Shown: positions 50,473 through 61,770 of the stretch, one piece after another
Layout: each line of letters starts with the position of its first letter
Numbering within the stretch: position 1 is the first letter of the stretch
From: Pseudomonas sp. RIT623
Lineage (GTDB): Bacteria > Pseudomonadota > Gammaproteobacteria > Pseudomonadales > Pseudomonadaceae
Reading direction: 5' to 3'
DNA: 64,000 bases
NCBI RefSeq assembly: GCF_004519305.1
Contig: NZ_SOZA01000014.1
Span: 1 to 64,000, forward strand
Made by a program: the position numbers and the translations under genes
Notes under the pieces: model-generated
What the model saw: only the letters and a program-made list of their open reading frames with translations
What the model was told of the DNA's origin: nothing
Database searches by the model: none

Positions 50473-52146
50473 ATGACCATGCTCAAAGATCCCTCGAAGA
50501 AGTACCGCGCCTTCCCGACCATCGACCTGCCCGACCGTACCTGGCCGTCGAAGACCATCACCCAGGCGCCGATCTGGTGCAGTTCCGACCTGCGTGATGG
50601 CAACCAGTCGCTGATCGAGCCGATGGATGCCGAGAAGAAGCTGCGTTTCTGGAAGACCCTGGTGCAAGTAGGCGTGAAGGAAATCGAAGCGTCGTTCCCG
50701 TCCGCATCGCAGACCGACTTCGACTTCGTGCGCACCCTGATCGAAGACGGCCACATTCCGGACGACACCACCATCCAGGTGCTCACCCAGGCCCGTGAAG
50801 ACCTGATCGCCCGCACCTTCGAATCCCTGCGCGGCGCCAAGAAGGCCATCGTCCACCTGTACAACGCCACCTGCCCGTCGTTCCGCCGCATCGTCTTCAA
50901 CCAGGACAAGCAGGGCGTCAAGGACATCGCGGTCAACGCCGCCAAATTGTTCGTCAAGTACGCCGCGCAGCAGCCGCAAACCCAGTGGACGTTCCAGTAC
51001 TCGCCTGAAACCTTCAGCGCCACCGAACTGGAATTCGCCAAGGAGGTGTGCGACGCGGTGATCGAGGTGTGGAATCCAACCCCCGAGCACAAGATCATCC
51101 TCAACCTGCCGGCCACCGTCGAAGTCGCCACGCCGAACGTCTACGCCGACCAGATCGAGTGGTTCTGCCGCAACATCAACCGCCGTGACAGCGTGATCAT
51201 CAGCCTGCACACCCACAACGACCGTGGCACCGGCGTCGCCGCCACCGAGCTGGGCCTGATGGCCGGCGCCGACCGTGCCGAAGGCTGCCTGTTCGGCAAT
51301 GGCGAGCGTACCGGCAACGTCGACCTGGTGACCCTGGCGCTGAACCTCTACACCCAGGGCATCGACCCGCAACTGGACTTCTCCGATATCGACGGCGTGC
51401 GCAAGGTCGTCGAGGAGTGCAACCAGCTGCCGGTGCACCCACGTCACCCGTACGTCGGCGACCTGGTCCACACCGCCTTCTCCGGCTCGCACCAGGACGC
51501 CATTCGCAAGGGCTTCGCCAAGCAGCAGGACGGCGAACTGTGGGAAGTACCATACCTGCCGATCGACCCGGCCGACATCGGCCGCAGCTACGAGGCGGTG
51601 ATCCGCGTCAACAGCCAGTCGGGCAAGGGCGGCATCACCTACCTGCTCGAGCAGGAGTACGGCATCAGCCTGCCGCGCCGCATGCAGATCGAGTTCAGCC
51701 AGGTGGTCCAGGGTGAGACCGACCGTCTCGGACTGGAAATGACCGCCGAGCAGATCTACAAGCTGTTGCAGAAGGAATACCTGCAAGCCAACGCGCCGTA
51801 CGCACTGGTCAGCCACCGCCTGCAGGAAGAGAACGGCAGCAGCCACGTGCAAGTGGAAGTCTCCGGTGAAGGCGAAACCACCCTGCACTGGCACGGCAAG
51901 GGCAACGGCGCCCTGGAGGCGCTGGTCGCCGGCTTGCCGGTCAACGTCGAGATCATGGACTATAACGAACACGCCATCGGTGCCGGCACCAACGCCAAGG
52001 CCGCGGCCTATATCGAGCTGCGCGTGGCCGGTGGTCGTCCGGTGCACGGCGTGGGTATCGACGAGAACATCACCACTGCCAGCTTCAAGGCACTGTTCAG
52101 CGCGCTGAACCGCTCGCTGAGCCAGCAGCAGGCCAAGGCGGCGTAA
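50473..52146 (+). CDS. leuA: 2-isopropylmalate synthase (LeuA type 2)
   Basis: 557 residues. The HMGL-like barrel contains [17 protein letters not shown] (metal-binding Arg-Asp) and the His ligands in [23 protein letters not shown] is also conserved. The C-terminal LeuA regulatory domain (about 430-550) senses leucine. It condenses acetyl-CoA with 2-oxoisovalerate, the first committed leucine step. AGGA lies 8 bases before ATG. Confidence 0.97.
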   Translation: MTMLKDPSKKYRAFPTIDLPDRTWPSKTITQAPIWCSSDLRDGNQSLIEPMDAEKKLRFWKTLVQVGVKEIEASFPSASQTDFDFVRTLIEDGHIPDDTTIQVLTQAREDLIARTFESLRGAKKAIVHLYNATCPSFRRIVFNQDKQGVKDIAVNAAKLFVKYAAQQPQTQWTFQYSPETFSATELEFAKEVCDAVIEVWNPTPEHKIILNLPATVEVATPNVYADQIEWFCRNINRRDSVIISLHTHNDRGTGVAATELGLMAGADRAEGCLFGNGERTGNVDLVTLALNLYTQGIDPQLDFSDIDGVRKVVEECNQLPVHPRHPYVGDLVHTAFSGSHQDAIRKGFAKQQDGELWEVPYLPIDPADIGRSYEAVIRVNSQSGKGGITYLLEQEYGISLPRRMQIEFSQVVQGETDRLGLEMTAEQIYKLLQKEYLQANAPYALVSHRLQEENGSSHVQVEVSGEGETTLHWHGKGNGALEALVAGLPVNVEIMDYNEHAIGAGTNAKAAAYIELRVAGGRPVHGVGIDENITTASFKALFSALNRSLSQQQAKAA

Positions 52147-52162
52147 GCCATCGCAGAAAAGC

Positions 52163-52192
52163 AAAGCCCGCATCCTTGATGCGGGCTTTTTT
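52163..52192 (+). terminator. Rho-independent terminator of leuA
   Basis: AAAGCCCGCAT-cctt-GATGCGGGCTTTTTT: a stem of about 11 bp with a T6 run, 17 bases after the leuA stop. Confidence 0.92.
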
Positions 52193-52218
52193 GCCTGTGG
52201 CAGGGCACTGCATACCCG

Positions 52219-52336
52219 TGTAGGAGCGGCCTTGTGTCGCGAAAGGGCCGCAACGCGGCCCCCAGGATATCAGCGTTCATGCAAAGATCGCTGGGGCCGC
52301 TTGGCGGCCCTTTCGCGACACAAGGCCGCTCCTACA
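52219..52336. repeat. REP inverted pair 4
   Basis: TGTAGGAGCGGCCTTGTGTC and its inverse ending AGGCCGCTCCTACA at 52336, with inner GGGCCGC stems. It lies between the convergent leuA and eda genes, just after the leuA terminator. Confidence 0.9.
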
Positions 52337-52396
52337 GGCGAAAAAAAGGGGCGCCGACCAAGCGCCCCATAACCGTGTAGCACACAACGAAATCTG

Positions 52397-53071
52397 TCAG
52401 TCCAGCAACGCCATCGCCTCGGCGCTGCACGCCTCGATCCGCGCCCAGTCGCCGTTCTTGATCCAGCTGCTGTCGAGCATCCAGGTGCCGCCCACGCACA
52501 TCACATTGGGCAGGGCCATGTAGTTGCGCACGTTGGCCGGGTTGACCCCACCGGTGGGGCAAAAGCGAATGTCGCCGAACGGGCCGCCGAACGCCTTGAT
52601 AGCCGCCACGCCGCCGCTGATTTCCGCTGGGAACAATTTGAAGCGGCGGTAGCCCAGGGCATACCCCAGCATGATTTCCGATGGCGTGCTGATACCGGGC
52701 AGCAGTGGAATGTCGCTTTCCACACCCGCCTGGAGAACGTCCGGAGTGATGCCCGGGGTAACGACGAACTGCGCGCCCGCCGCCTCGACGGCCGCGAACA
52801 TGCCGCGGTCGAGCACGGTACCGGCACCGACGCACAGCTCCGGTCGCTGTTCACGCAGCACCTGGATGGCCTTCAGGCCGTGCTGCGAGCGCAGGGTCAC
52901 TTCCAGGGTGCGGATGCCGCCAGCGGCCAACGCGTCGGCCAGGGGCAGGATGTCTTCCTCACGGGCGATGGTGATCACCGGCAGGATGCGCGCCTTGTTG
53001 CAGATCGCGTCGATGCGTTCGGCTTTCTCGGCCATCGAGAGCAAAGGCTGGGGGCGTTCGAGGGTGGTCAT
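52397..53071 (-). CDS. eda: 2-keto-3-deoxy-6-phosphogluconate aldolase
   Basis: 224 residues from MTTLERPQPL. The class I aldolase motifs are ALAAGGIRTLEVTLRS (Glu), GAGTVLD, PGI near the phosphate site and the Schiff-base Lys in YRRFKLFPAEISGG. It splits KDPG to pyruvate and glyceraldehyde-3-phosphate, ending the Entner-Doudoroff pathway. An ATG at 53092 overlaps the pgl stop (ATGA), but AAGGA lies 9 bases before the chosen ATG at 53071. Confidence 0.96.
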   Translation of the reverse strand: MTTLERPQPLLSMAEKAERIDAICNKARILPVITIAREEDILPLADALAAGGIRTLEVTLRSQHGLKAIQVLREQRPELCVGAGTVLDRGMFAAVEAAGAQFVVTPGITPDVLQAGVESDIPLLPGISTPSEIMLGYALGYRRFKLFPAEISGGVAAIKAFGGPFGDIRFCPTGGVNPANVRNYMALPNVMCVGGTWMLDSSWIKNGDWARIEACSAEAMALLD

Positions 53072-53088
53072 GACAATGGGTCCTTGGC

Positions 53089-53788
53089 TCATGGGCACCA
53101 GTAGATGTCCAGGGGGTCGTGAAGAAAGGCGCGAATCGGCATTTCGGTTGGGTCTTCTGCCGCCAGCGCGGTGCGCAGGGTGGCGAGCTTGCCCGCGCCC
53201 TGCACCGACAACAGGGTCAGGCCGGCAGTGGCCAGCAGTGCGCGGGTCATGCTCAGGCGCTGGTGCGGCACGCTGGGCGCCAGCATCGGCAGGCAGCGGC
53301 GTTCGCCGACCTTGGCCAGGCCCTGGCGCAGGTTGGGGCTGGCCGGGAACAGCGAGGCGGTATGGCCATCGTCGCCCATGCCCAGCACCAGCACGTCGAT
53401 CGGCGGCAGGTCGGCCAAAACCTGTTCAGCTTGCTCGGCAGCGGCTTCGAGGGTGGCAGCGGATTGGTAGAGCCCAATAAAACGGGCCTTGGCCGCCGGC
53501 CCCTTGAACAGGTGGCGGGCCAGCAGGCCGGCGTTGCTGTCGTCGTGCGCCACCGGCACCCAACGCTCGTCGGCCAGGCTCACGGTGACCCGGGCCCAGT
53601 CCAGCACCTCGCCGGCCAGCTTCTCGAGAAACGGCACCGGGCTACGCCCGCCAGACAGCACCAGGCAGGCCTGCCCCTTGCTGGCGATCGCCTGGCGCAA
53701 GCGCTCGGCCACATCATGGGCCTGGGTCGCCGCCAAGGTTTTCGGATCGGCAAGCTGATGGACCTTCACGGTCGCAGGCAGTTGCAGT

Positions 53789-53802
<14 letters not shown>
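53089..53802 (-). CDS. pgl: 6-phosphogluconolactonase
   Basis: 237 residues of the Pgl/NagB-like fold: [17 protein letters not shown] near the N-terminus, [17 protein letters not shown] and [16 protein letters not shown]. It hydrolyses 6-phosphogluconolactone. The ATG lies inside the end of zwf (14-bp overlap), so it is translationally coupled in the zwf-pgl-eda operon. Confidence 0.95.
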
Positions 53803-55258
<1,456 letters not shown>

Positions 55259-55325
55259 GATGTTGGTTCTTTTATAAAGTTGAGCTAGGAATACCGCTTT
55301 CAATCCTGCTTTTCAAGGGTCAATG

Positions 55326-55340
55326 TAGTAAAAACCACAA
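55326..55340. promoter_or_regulatory. HexR operator between zwf and hexR
   Basis: The minus strand reads TTGT-GGTTTTT-ACTA, one mismatch from the HexR consensus TTGT-N7/8-ACAA. It lies 68 bp upstream of zwf in the shared region with hexR, where P. putida HexR is known to repress zwf until KDPG binds. Confidence 0.6.
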
Positions 55341-55439
55341 CATTAGTAACAACCATTACAGACAAGTGGTGTGACAATCTTACCGACAGTAGGATACACA
55401 GCATCGCAAAAAGCTTGCTTCCCGACCCAAGGACCCACC

Positions 55440-56312
55440 ATGGACCGCGTGCGCAACCTCCTGGAACAGATCCAGGGCCGCCTCGACGAGCTGAACAAGG
55501 CCGAGCGCAAAGTCGCCGAAGTCATCCTGCTCAACCCGCAACAGGCCACCCGCTTCAGCATCGCCGCCCTGGCCCAGGCCGCCAAGGTCAGCGAACCGAC
55601 CGTCAACCGCTTCTGCCGCTCGTTCGGCGTCAGCGGCTACCCCGAGCTCAAGCTGCAACTGGCGCAAAGCCTGGCCAGCGGCGCCGCCTACGTCAGCCGC
55701 GCGGTGGAGGCCGACGACGACCCGGCGGCCTATACCCAGAAGATCTTCGGCAGCGCCATCGCCTCGCTGGACAGCGCCTGCCAGGCGCTCGACCCGCAAC
55801 AGGTCAGCCGCGCCGTGGACATGATGATCCAGGCCCGGCAGATCCACTTTTTCGGCCTCGGCGCCTCGGCCCCGGTGGCCCTGGACGCCCAGCACAAGTT
55901 CTTCCGCTTCAACCTGGCGGTGACGGCCCATGCCGATGTGCTGATGCAGCGCATGCTGGCCTCGGTGGCGCATACCGGTGATCTGTTCGTGATCATCTCC
56001 TACACCGGGCGCACCCGCGAGCTGGTCGAGGTGGCGCGCCTGGCACGGGAGAACGGCGCCTCGGTACTCGGCATCACCGCCGCCGGCTCGCCGCTGGCCC
56101 AGGCCTGCAGCTTGAGCCTGTTCCTGCCGCTGCCCGAAGACACCGACATCTACATGCCGATGACCTCGCGGATCATCCAGCTCACCGTGCTCGATGTGCT
56201 GGCCACCGGCATGACCCTGCGCCGCGGCGTGGACTTCCAGCCGCACCTGCGCAAGATCAAGGAAAGCCTCAACGCCAGCCGCTATCCGGTCGCCGACGAC
56301 GACCTCAGCTGA
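55440..56312 (+). CDS. hexR: HexR, RpiR-family repressor of glucose catabolism
   Basis: 290 residues. The N-terminal RpiR HTH (about 1-77) has [20 protein letters not shown] and the C-terminal SIS domain has [18 protein letters not shown] and [16 protein letters not shown]. HexR represses zwf, edd and gap-1 in Pseudomonas and is released by [14 protein letters not shown] at 55440 follows AAGGA. Its 3' end overlaps the convergent mutarotase gene by 8 bp. Confidence 0.96.
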   Translation: MDRVRNLLEQIQGRLDELNKAERKVAEVILLNPQQATRFSIAALAQAAKVSEPTVNRFCRSFGVSGYPELKLQLAQSLASGAAYVSRAVEADDDPAAYTQKIFGSAIASLDSACQALDPQQVSRAVDMMIQARQIHFFGLGASAPVALDAQHKFFRFNLAVTAHADVLMQRMLASVAHTGDLFVIISYTGRTRELVEVARLARENGASVLGITAAGSPLAQACSLSLFLPLPEDTDIYMPMTSRIIQLTVLDVLATGMTLRRGVDFQPHLRKIKESLNASRYPVADDDLS

Positions 56313-57159
56313 GCCGGTGCGCCTGCAAGCGCAGGTGTGCCCGCTCGCCCGGGGCCAGGCTGAGGCCCTCATCGCTGCCACTGGCGACCTCGACGCAGAC
56401 GAACCCCTGGCACTCGCGCCCGCTCACGCCCATCAATGGCCGGTTGCCCGGGTGCCAGACCACGGTGTCGTCGCTGTCTCCGGTATCGATGCACAGCTCA
56501 CGCTGCCAGGCCGGATCCTGCAACTGCACCCGCGGCGTGCCCGGGTAGACCTTCTGGCAGCCGCCCTTGAGCGTCAGCGCGCCATCTTCGCGGCAGGCCT
56601 GCCGATTGAGGCGATCATAGCCGTCGATGTCCTCGAGCCCAGACAGCGCTATCTTCGACACGTCGCTGATGCGCCAATAGGCCAGTAGCGCATGGCTCAG
56701 CTGACAGGGCTCGCTGTCCTGGTGCTCGGTGCAGAGGCTCAGTTCCATGCTCGCGCCCAGGCGGGCGTGCAAGTCGACCTGCCAGTCGCACAGGTCCAGG
56801 CGCCAGGTCAGGCTCACGCCCTCCTCATCCTCGCGGCTGTCGACCAGCTTCCAGTCCAGAAGCCGCGCCCAACCGTGGGCCGGCCACAGGTCCTCGCTGG
56901 GATGGCGACCGTACCAGGGCCAGCATACCGGCACGCCGCCACGTATGGCGCCAACCTGCGGCCATTGCTCGGCGCACCACAGCCAGGGCTTTTCACCGGC
57001 CGGCTGGAAATGCAGCAACTGCCCGCCCTGGCGGCTGAACACCGCCTGGCAACGGGGATGATCGATGATCAGGACATCGCGCTGCTGGTAACGCTCCCAC
57101 TCGAAGGTTGGCCGGGGCCTTTGCCCAGTGAAGAAGCGATGTAGCGGATGTTCAGGCAT
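56305..57159 (-). CDS. D-hexose-6-phosphate mutarotase (YeaD-like)
   Basis: 284 residues of the aldose-1-epimerase-like fold. [25 protein letters not shown] (His), and the late Glu segment match glucose-6-phosphate 1-epimerases. It interconverts alpha and beta glucose-6-phosphate for Zwf. MPEHPLHRF at 57159 is the family start. It is the last gene of the gts-oprB unit. Confidence 0.92.
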   Translation of the reverse strand: MPEHPLHRFFTGQRPRPTFEWERYQQRDVLIIDHPRCQAVFSRQGGQLLHFQPAGEKPWLWCAEQWPQVGAIRGGVPVCWPWYGRHPSEDLWPAHGWARLLDWKLVDSREDEEGVSLTWRLDLCDWQVDLHARLGASMELSLCTEHQDSEPCQLSHALLAYWRISDVSKIALSGLEDIDGYDRLNRQACREDGALTLKGGCQKVYPGTPRVQLQDPAWQRELCIDTGDSDDTVVWHPGNRPLMGVSGRECQGFVCVEVASGSDEGLSLAPGERAHLRLQAHRLS

Positions 57160-57205
57160 GGTTCCAAGCTCTTTTGTTGTTCGAGATAGCGCTGTCTTGG
57201 CCTGG

Positions 57206-57240
57206 TCCCACTCACCACTGCTGACCAGTGGTGAGTGGGA
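57206..57240. other. Strong 15-bp stem-loop between oprB and the mutarotase gene
   Basis: TCCCACTCACCACTG (57206-57220) and CAGTGGTGAGTGGGA (57226-57240) form a perfect stem with loop CTGAC. No U-tract follows on either strand, so it is more likely a mRNA-stability or processing element after oprB than a terminator. Confidence 0.7.
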
Positions 57241-57276
57241 GGCCAAATGGATGGCGTAAATTTACAACAATTTTTC

Positions 57277-58620
57277 TCAGAATGACGACTGAATCTTCAA
57301 GCCCGCGACCAGCGCGTTGTCCACCTCGTCGACCCCGCCTGGGCTCTTGATGTACTGCAGGTTGGGGCGCACGGTCAGCCAGTTGGTGACATGGAAGCCG
57401 TAGTAGAGCTCGGCGTTGTATTCAGTGCGTTGCAGCGGCACGAAGCCTGGGTTGTCGTAGTCGTTGATGCCGGACTGGGCGTTGAGCAGTTCGGCACGCT
57501 TCTTCACGTCGTCGTTGACGTGGATACGGGCGATGCCGAAACCGATGTCGTCCTTGGGCCGGGCATCGAAGGCGCCCTTGTAGACCAGGCCGACCTGCTG
57601 GTAGTTGTCGACCACGTTGGTGGCCTTGTCGTGCACGGTGAAGTTGGCGAACAGGCTCAGGCCGCGGTTGACGTCGCCGGCCTGGGCGGTGACTTGCTGC
57701 TGCGCCACCACCCACCAGCCATGCTTGCTGGAGCGCGACTTGAACGCCGCTCCGGTCAGCGCCTGCGGGTTGCCGTTGACGTCGTCGTACACGTCGTCGG
57801 CCTTGGCGGTGCTGTAGTAGTAACCCAAGCGGTACTCGCCGGGCAGACCGTTGACCTTGGGCGACCACACCGCCTCCACCGGCAGGATCGCGCCCTTGGT
57901 GCCGCTACCGCTGAGCTTGAAGCCGTTGCCGGTCTCCAGGTTCGACGGGTTCTGCTCGAAGGCGCCGACCTGGACGAAGAATTCCGGGGTGATGTTGTAC
58001 TTGACCCGCAGCGCCCACTGGCTGACCGGCCAGTTGTACCAGATGCCGCCAACCCAGTTGCCTACCTGCGAGCCGCAGAACGCCAGGTTCTGGAAGTCGC
58101 AGGGGAAGCTGTTGAAGTCCTCGCCCTCGCCGAAGCGGCCGAATTTCACATCCAGGGCCCCATCGAAGTACTTCTGCTTGATCCACATCTGGGTCAGGCG
58201 CCAGGTCTGGCCACGGCCCCAGACCTCTTGCACCGAGCTGAACTGCCCGGCACGTGGGTCGCTGATGCGGTCGTTGGACAGGTTGCGGCCGCTACGTTCG
58301 GTGATTGCCAGCTTGAACTCGGTGTCCTTCCAGCCGAAGATCTTCTCCAGGTCCAGGTGCGCGCCCAGGGCGAACTGGTCGCTGTAGCGGGCTGTCTTGT
58401 CATCGTTGTAGCCGCCGTGCAGATTGCCAGCCACCTCCCCCACATAGTCGAGGGTGAAGTCGTAGCCCTTCTCCAGCAGCTCGGTGCGGGTGCCGCCCCA
58501 GTCGCCGGTCATCCATTTGGACTCCGACGAGAAAGCCTCGGCGGCCTGGGCCCCGCTGCTACCGACCACCGCCAGCAGCGCCAGCGAGCCCAGGGTTGTG
58601 ATGCGATTGCGCTGTTCCAT
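57277..58620 (-). CDS. oprB: Carbohydrate-selective porin OprB
   Basis: 447 residues with a signal peptide (TTLGSLALLAVVGSSGAQA, cleavage near residue 27) and the OprB beta-barrel: MTGDWGGTRTELLEKGYDF at the mature N-terminus and a C-terminal Phe (IQSSF) for outer-membrane insertion. It admits glucose and other sugars to the periplasm. It lies 43 bp downstream of gtsD, so it belongs to the gts operon. Confidence 0.96.
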   Translation of the reverse strand: MEQRNRITTLGSLALLAVVGSSGAQAAEAFSSESKWMTGDWGGTRTELLEKGYDFTLDYVGEVAGNLHGGYNDDKTARYSDQFALGAHLDLEKIFGWKDTEFKLAITERSGRNLSNDRISDPRAGQFSSVQEVWGRGQTWRLTQMWIKQKYFDGALDVKFGRFGEGEDFNSFPCDFQNLAFCGSQVGNWVGGIWYNWPVSQWALRVKYNITPEFFVQVGAFEQNPSNLETGNGFKLSGSGTKGAILPVEAVWSPKVNGLPGEYRLGYYYSTAKADDVYDDVNGNPQALTGAAFKSRSSKHGWWVVAQQQVTAQAGDVNRGLSLFANFTVHDKATNVVDNYQQVGLVYKGAFDARPKDDIGFGIARIHVNDDVKKRAELLNAQSGINDYDNPGFVPLQRTEYNAELYYGFHVTNWLTVRPNLQYIKSPGGVDEVDNALVAGLKIQSSF

Positions 58621-58663
58621 CCCTTAACGTCCTCTTTTCTTGTTATGCATTGTTGTAGACGAT

Positions 58664-59818
58664 TCAACGGCCCTTGAAGCGAGCCACGTTGTCCTTCACC
58701 GCATTGTCATCGGCCCTCAGATCCAGGCGTTCGCCACTGGCTGCGTCGAACAGCAGCACCCGTGCCGGGTCAAATTGCAGGTTGAGGCTGTCACCGACCT
58801 GGCATGCCACATCGGGCGCCAGGCGACAGCAGACCTTGGTCTGGTTGAGGGTGACGAACACCAGCAGGTCCGGCCCGGTGGGCTCGGTAACCTGCACCTC
58901 GGCGCGGATACCCGGCAGGCCATTGCCCTGCGCCGTGCCCAGGCTGATCTGCTCCGGACGCACGCCAAGGATCACCTCACGCCCCTCCAGCTCATCCGCC
59001 GCCACGCCCAGCGGCAGCTCGCAGCGCGCCTGGCCGCTGTCGAGCAGGGCCAGCACCCGGCCTTCCTGGCGGCTCAGGCGCACCGGGATGAAGTTCATCG
59101 GCGGCGAACCGATGAAGCTGGCGACGAACAGGTTGGCCGGGTCGTTATAGATCTGCTGCGGGGTGCCGAACTGCTGGATGATGCCGTCCTTCATCACCGC
59201 CACCTTGTCGCCCAGGGTCATGGCCTCGATCTGGTCATGGGTGACATACACCGTGGTGGTCTTCAGCCGCTGGTGCATCAGCTTGATCTCGGTGCGCATC
59301 TCCACCCGCAGCTTGGCGTCGAGGTTCGACAGCGGTTCGTCGAACAGGTAGATCTTCGGCCGCCGCGCCAGCGCCCGGCCCATGGCCACGCGCTGCTGCT
59401 GGCCGCCGGACAGCTGCCCGGGCTTGCGCCCCAGCAGGTGCTCGATCTGCAGCAGCTTGGCGACCCGCGCCACCTCCTCGTCGATGGCCGCCTGGGGCAG
59501 CTTGCGGATCTTCAGGCCAAAGGCGATGTTGTCGCGCACGTTCATGGTCGGGTACAACGCGTAGGACTGGAACACCATGGCGATGTCGCGATCCTTGGGG
59601 CTCATGCCGCTGACATCCTCGTCGTCGATGAGAATCGCCCCGCCGCTGATGCTTTCCAGGCCGGCGATGCAGTTCATCAGCGTCGACTTGCCGCAGCCCG
59701 AGGGCCCGACCAGGATCAGGAACTCGCCGTCCTTGATCGCCAGCTGGATGTCCTTGAGCGTGTCCGGCAGGCCCGCGCCGTAGGTCTTGTGCACATTGCG
59801 AAGTTCGAGTGTTGCCAT
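58664..59818 (-). CDS. gtsD: Glucose ABC transporter ATPase
   Basis: 384 residues: Walker A GPSGCGKSTLMNCIAGL, signature LSGGQQQRVAMGRALA, Walker B IYLFDEPLSNLD and a C-terminal OB/TOBE domain, as in MalK/UgpC ATPases. It energises GtsBC for periplasmic glucose uptake. It starts 3 bp after gtsC. Confidence 0.95.
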   Translation of the reverse strand: MATLELRNVHKTYGAGLPDTLKDIQLAIKDGEFLILVGPSGCGKSTLMNCIAGLESISGGAILIDDEDVSGMSPKDRDIAMVFQSYALYPTMNVRDNIAFGLKIRKLPQAAIDEEVARVAKLLQIEHLLGRKPGQLSGGQQQRVAMGRALARRPKIYLFDEPLSNLDAKLRVEMRTEIKLMHQRLKTTTVYVTHDQIEAMTLGDKVAVMKDGIIQQFGTPQQIYNDPANLFVASFIGSPPMNFIPVRLSRQEGRVLALLDSGQARCELPLGVAADELEGREVILGVRPEQISLGTAQGNGLPGIRAEVQVTEPTGPDLLVFVTLNQTKVCCRLAPDVACQVGDSLNLQFDPARVLLFDAASGERLDLRADDNAVKDNVARFKGR

Positions 59819-59821
59819 GAC

Positions 59822-60667
59822 TTACCCCTTGACCGCGCCGGCGGTCAGCCCGCGCACGAAATACTTGCCCGCAATCACGTAGACCAGCAGCGTCGGCAGC
59901 CCGGCGATCATCGCCGCGGCCATGTCGACGTTGTACTCCTTGGCCCCGGTGCTGGTGTTGACCAGGTTGTTCAGGGCCACGGTGATAGGTTGCGAGTCAC
60001 CGCTGGAGAACACCACACCGAACAGGAAGTCGTTCCAGATCTGGGTGAACTGCCAGATCAGGCAGACCATGATGATCGGCGTCGACATCGGCAGGATGAT
60101 CCGCCCGAAGATGGTGAAGAATCCGGCGCCGTCCAGGCGCGCGGCCTTGACCAGCGCCTCGGGGATGCTCACGTAGTAGTTGCGGAAGAACAATGTGGTG
60201 AAGGCCAGGCCGTACACCACATGCACCAGCACCAGGCCGCTGGTAGTGCTGGCCAGGCCGAGCTTGCCGAGGGTGAACGAGGCCGGCAGCAGCACGGTCT
60301 GGAACGGCAGGAAGCAGCCGAACAGCAGCAGGCCGAAGAACAGCTGCGAGCCACGGAAGCGCCACATCGACAGCACATAGCCGTTGAGCGCGCCGATGGC
60401 CGTGGAGATCAGCACCGCCGGCACGGTGATCAGGATCGAGTTGAGGAAGTAGCCGTTGACCGTGGCCCAGGCCTTGGCCCAGCCGATGCCGGTGAACGCC
60501 GCCGGCCAGCTCAGCAGGTTGCCGCTGCCGATGTCCTCGGGGGTCTTGAAGCTGGTCAGCAGCATGACCACCAGTGGCACCAGGTACAGCAGCACCGCCA
60601 GCAGCAGCACCGCGTGGATGGCGATGCGGCTGAGGTTCAGCGCGGGTTTGTCGACAGGACTAGTCAT
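59822..60667 (-). CDS. gtsC: Glucose ABC transporter permease
   Basis: 281 residues, MalG-type permease with six membrane helices. The EAA loop is SIPEALVKAARLDGAGFFTIFGRIILP (central residues shown here as EALVKAARLDGAG). MTSPVDKPALN at 60667 overlaps the end of gtsB by 8 bp. A longer frame upstream lies inside gtsB. Confidence 0.94.
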   Translation of the reverse strand: MTSPVDKPALNLSRIAIHAVLLLAVLLYLVPLVVMLLTSFKTPEDIGSGNLLSWPAAFTGIGWAKAWATVNGYFLNSILITVPAVLISTAIGALNGYVLSMWRFRGSQLFFGLLLFGCFLPFQTVLLPASFTLGKLGLASTTSGLVLVHVVYGLAFTTLFFRNYYVSIPEALVKAARLDGAGFFTIFGRIILPMSTPIIMVCLIWQFTQIWNDFLFGVVFSSGDSQPITVALNNLVNTSTGAKEYNVDMAAAMIAGLPTLLVYVIAGKYFVRGLTAGAVKG

Positions 60668-61568
60668 GGCGTTTGCCCCGCAGTTCGGAGTACAGGTAGG
60701 GGACGATGATCGCCAGGATCGCGCCCAGCATGAGGATGGCGCTGGCCGAGCCCATGCCCATCTGCCCACGGCTGAAGGTGAACGAATACATGAACATCGC
60801 CGGCAGGTCCGAGGAGTAGCCCGGCCCGCCCGCAGTCATCGCCGCCACCAGGTCGAAGCTCTTGATCGCGATGTGCGCGAGGATCATCAGCGAGCTGAAG
60901 AACACCGGGCGCAGGCTGGGCAGCACCACGGTCCAGTAGATGCGCGGCAGGCTGGCGCCATCGAGCTGGGCGGCGCGGATGATCGACTGGTCGACGCCGC
61001 GCAGGCCGGCGAGGAACATCGCCATGATGAAGCCCGAGGCCTGCCACACGGCCGCGATCACCAGGCAGTAGACCACCCGGTCGGGGTCGATCAGCCAGTC
61101 CAGGCGAAAGCCTTCCCAGCCCCAGTCACGCAGCAGCTTGTCCAGGCCCATGCCGGGGTTGAGCAGCCACTTCCAGGCGGTACCGGTGACGATCATCGAC
61201 AGCGCCATGGGGTACAGGTAGATGGTGCGGATGAAGCCTTCGCGGCGGATGCGCTGGTCGAGCAGCACGGCAAGGAACACGCCGATGGCCAGGGTGATGC
61301 CGATGAACAGCCCGCCGAACAGCAGCAGGTTCTTGCTCGCGACCCACCAGCGGTCGTTGTCGAACAGCCGGGCGTACTGCGCCAGGCCTGCCCACTTGTA
61401 GGTGGGCAGGAAGGTCGAGGTGGTGAACGAGAGGACGAAGGTCCACAGGATGTAGCCGTAGAAACCCACCAGGACGATGAACATGCTCGGCGCCAGCACC
61501 AGTTTCGGCAGCCAGCGCTGCAGCGCGTCCAGGGGTGAGGCCCGCAGGCGGGCGGTTGCTGTGGTCAT
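60660..61568 (-). CDS. gtsB: Glucose ABC transporter permease
   Basis: 302 residues, MalF-type permease with six membrane helices and the EAA loop GVDQSIIRAAQLDGASLPR. It pairs with GtsC. It is separated from gtsA by 202 bases that hold a REP pair, whereas gtsB, gtsC and gtsD overlap or touch. Confidence 0.94.
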   Translation of the reverse strand: MTTATARLRASPLDALQRWLPKLVLAPSMFIVLVGFYGYILWTFVLSFTTSTFLPTYKWAGLAQYARLFDNDRWWVASKNLLLFGGLFIGITLAIGVFLAVLLDQRIRREGFIRTIYLYPMALSMIVTGTAWKWLLNPGMGLDKLLRDWGWEGFRLDWLIDPDRVVYCLVIAAVWQASGFIMAMFLAGLRGVDQSIIRAAQLDGASLPRIYWTVVLPSLRPVFFSSLMILAHIAIKSFDLVAAMTAGGPGYSSDLPAMFMYSFTFSRGQMGMGSASAILMLGAILAIIVPYLYSELRGKRHD

Positions 61569-61603
61569 GGTTCAGATCTCGTTTCGAGAACGACACGGAG
61601 CCC

Positions 61604-61749
61604 TGTAGGAGCGGCCTTGCCGAGGCGTCGGACCGGTCGGAAAGGGCTGCGCAGCAGCCCCGGGGCCTGATGAGCTAAACCGGAAGGACTTTCCTGCTGG
61701 GTTCCGGGACCGCTACGCGGTCCTTTCGCGACGCAAGGCCGCTCCTACA
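61604..61749. repeat. REP inverted pair 5, between gtsA and gtsB
   Basis: TGTAGGAGCGGCCTTGC and its inverse ending GCCGCTCCTACA. The left unit is unusual: after CCTTGC it carries CGAGGCGTCGGACCGGTCGG in place of the usual GTCGCG. It lies inside the operon, after the binding-protein gene. Confidence 0.88.
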
Positions 61750-61770
61750 GGAAGCCTCGCCAGACAAGGA

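Noticed and set aside
58640..60709. A 689-codon plus-strand frame opposite gtsD and gtsC
   Set aside because: It runs across two well-supported transporter genes and is rich in His, Gln and Arg, as shadow frames are here.
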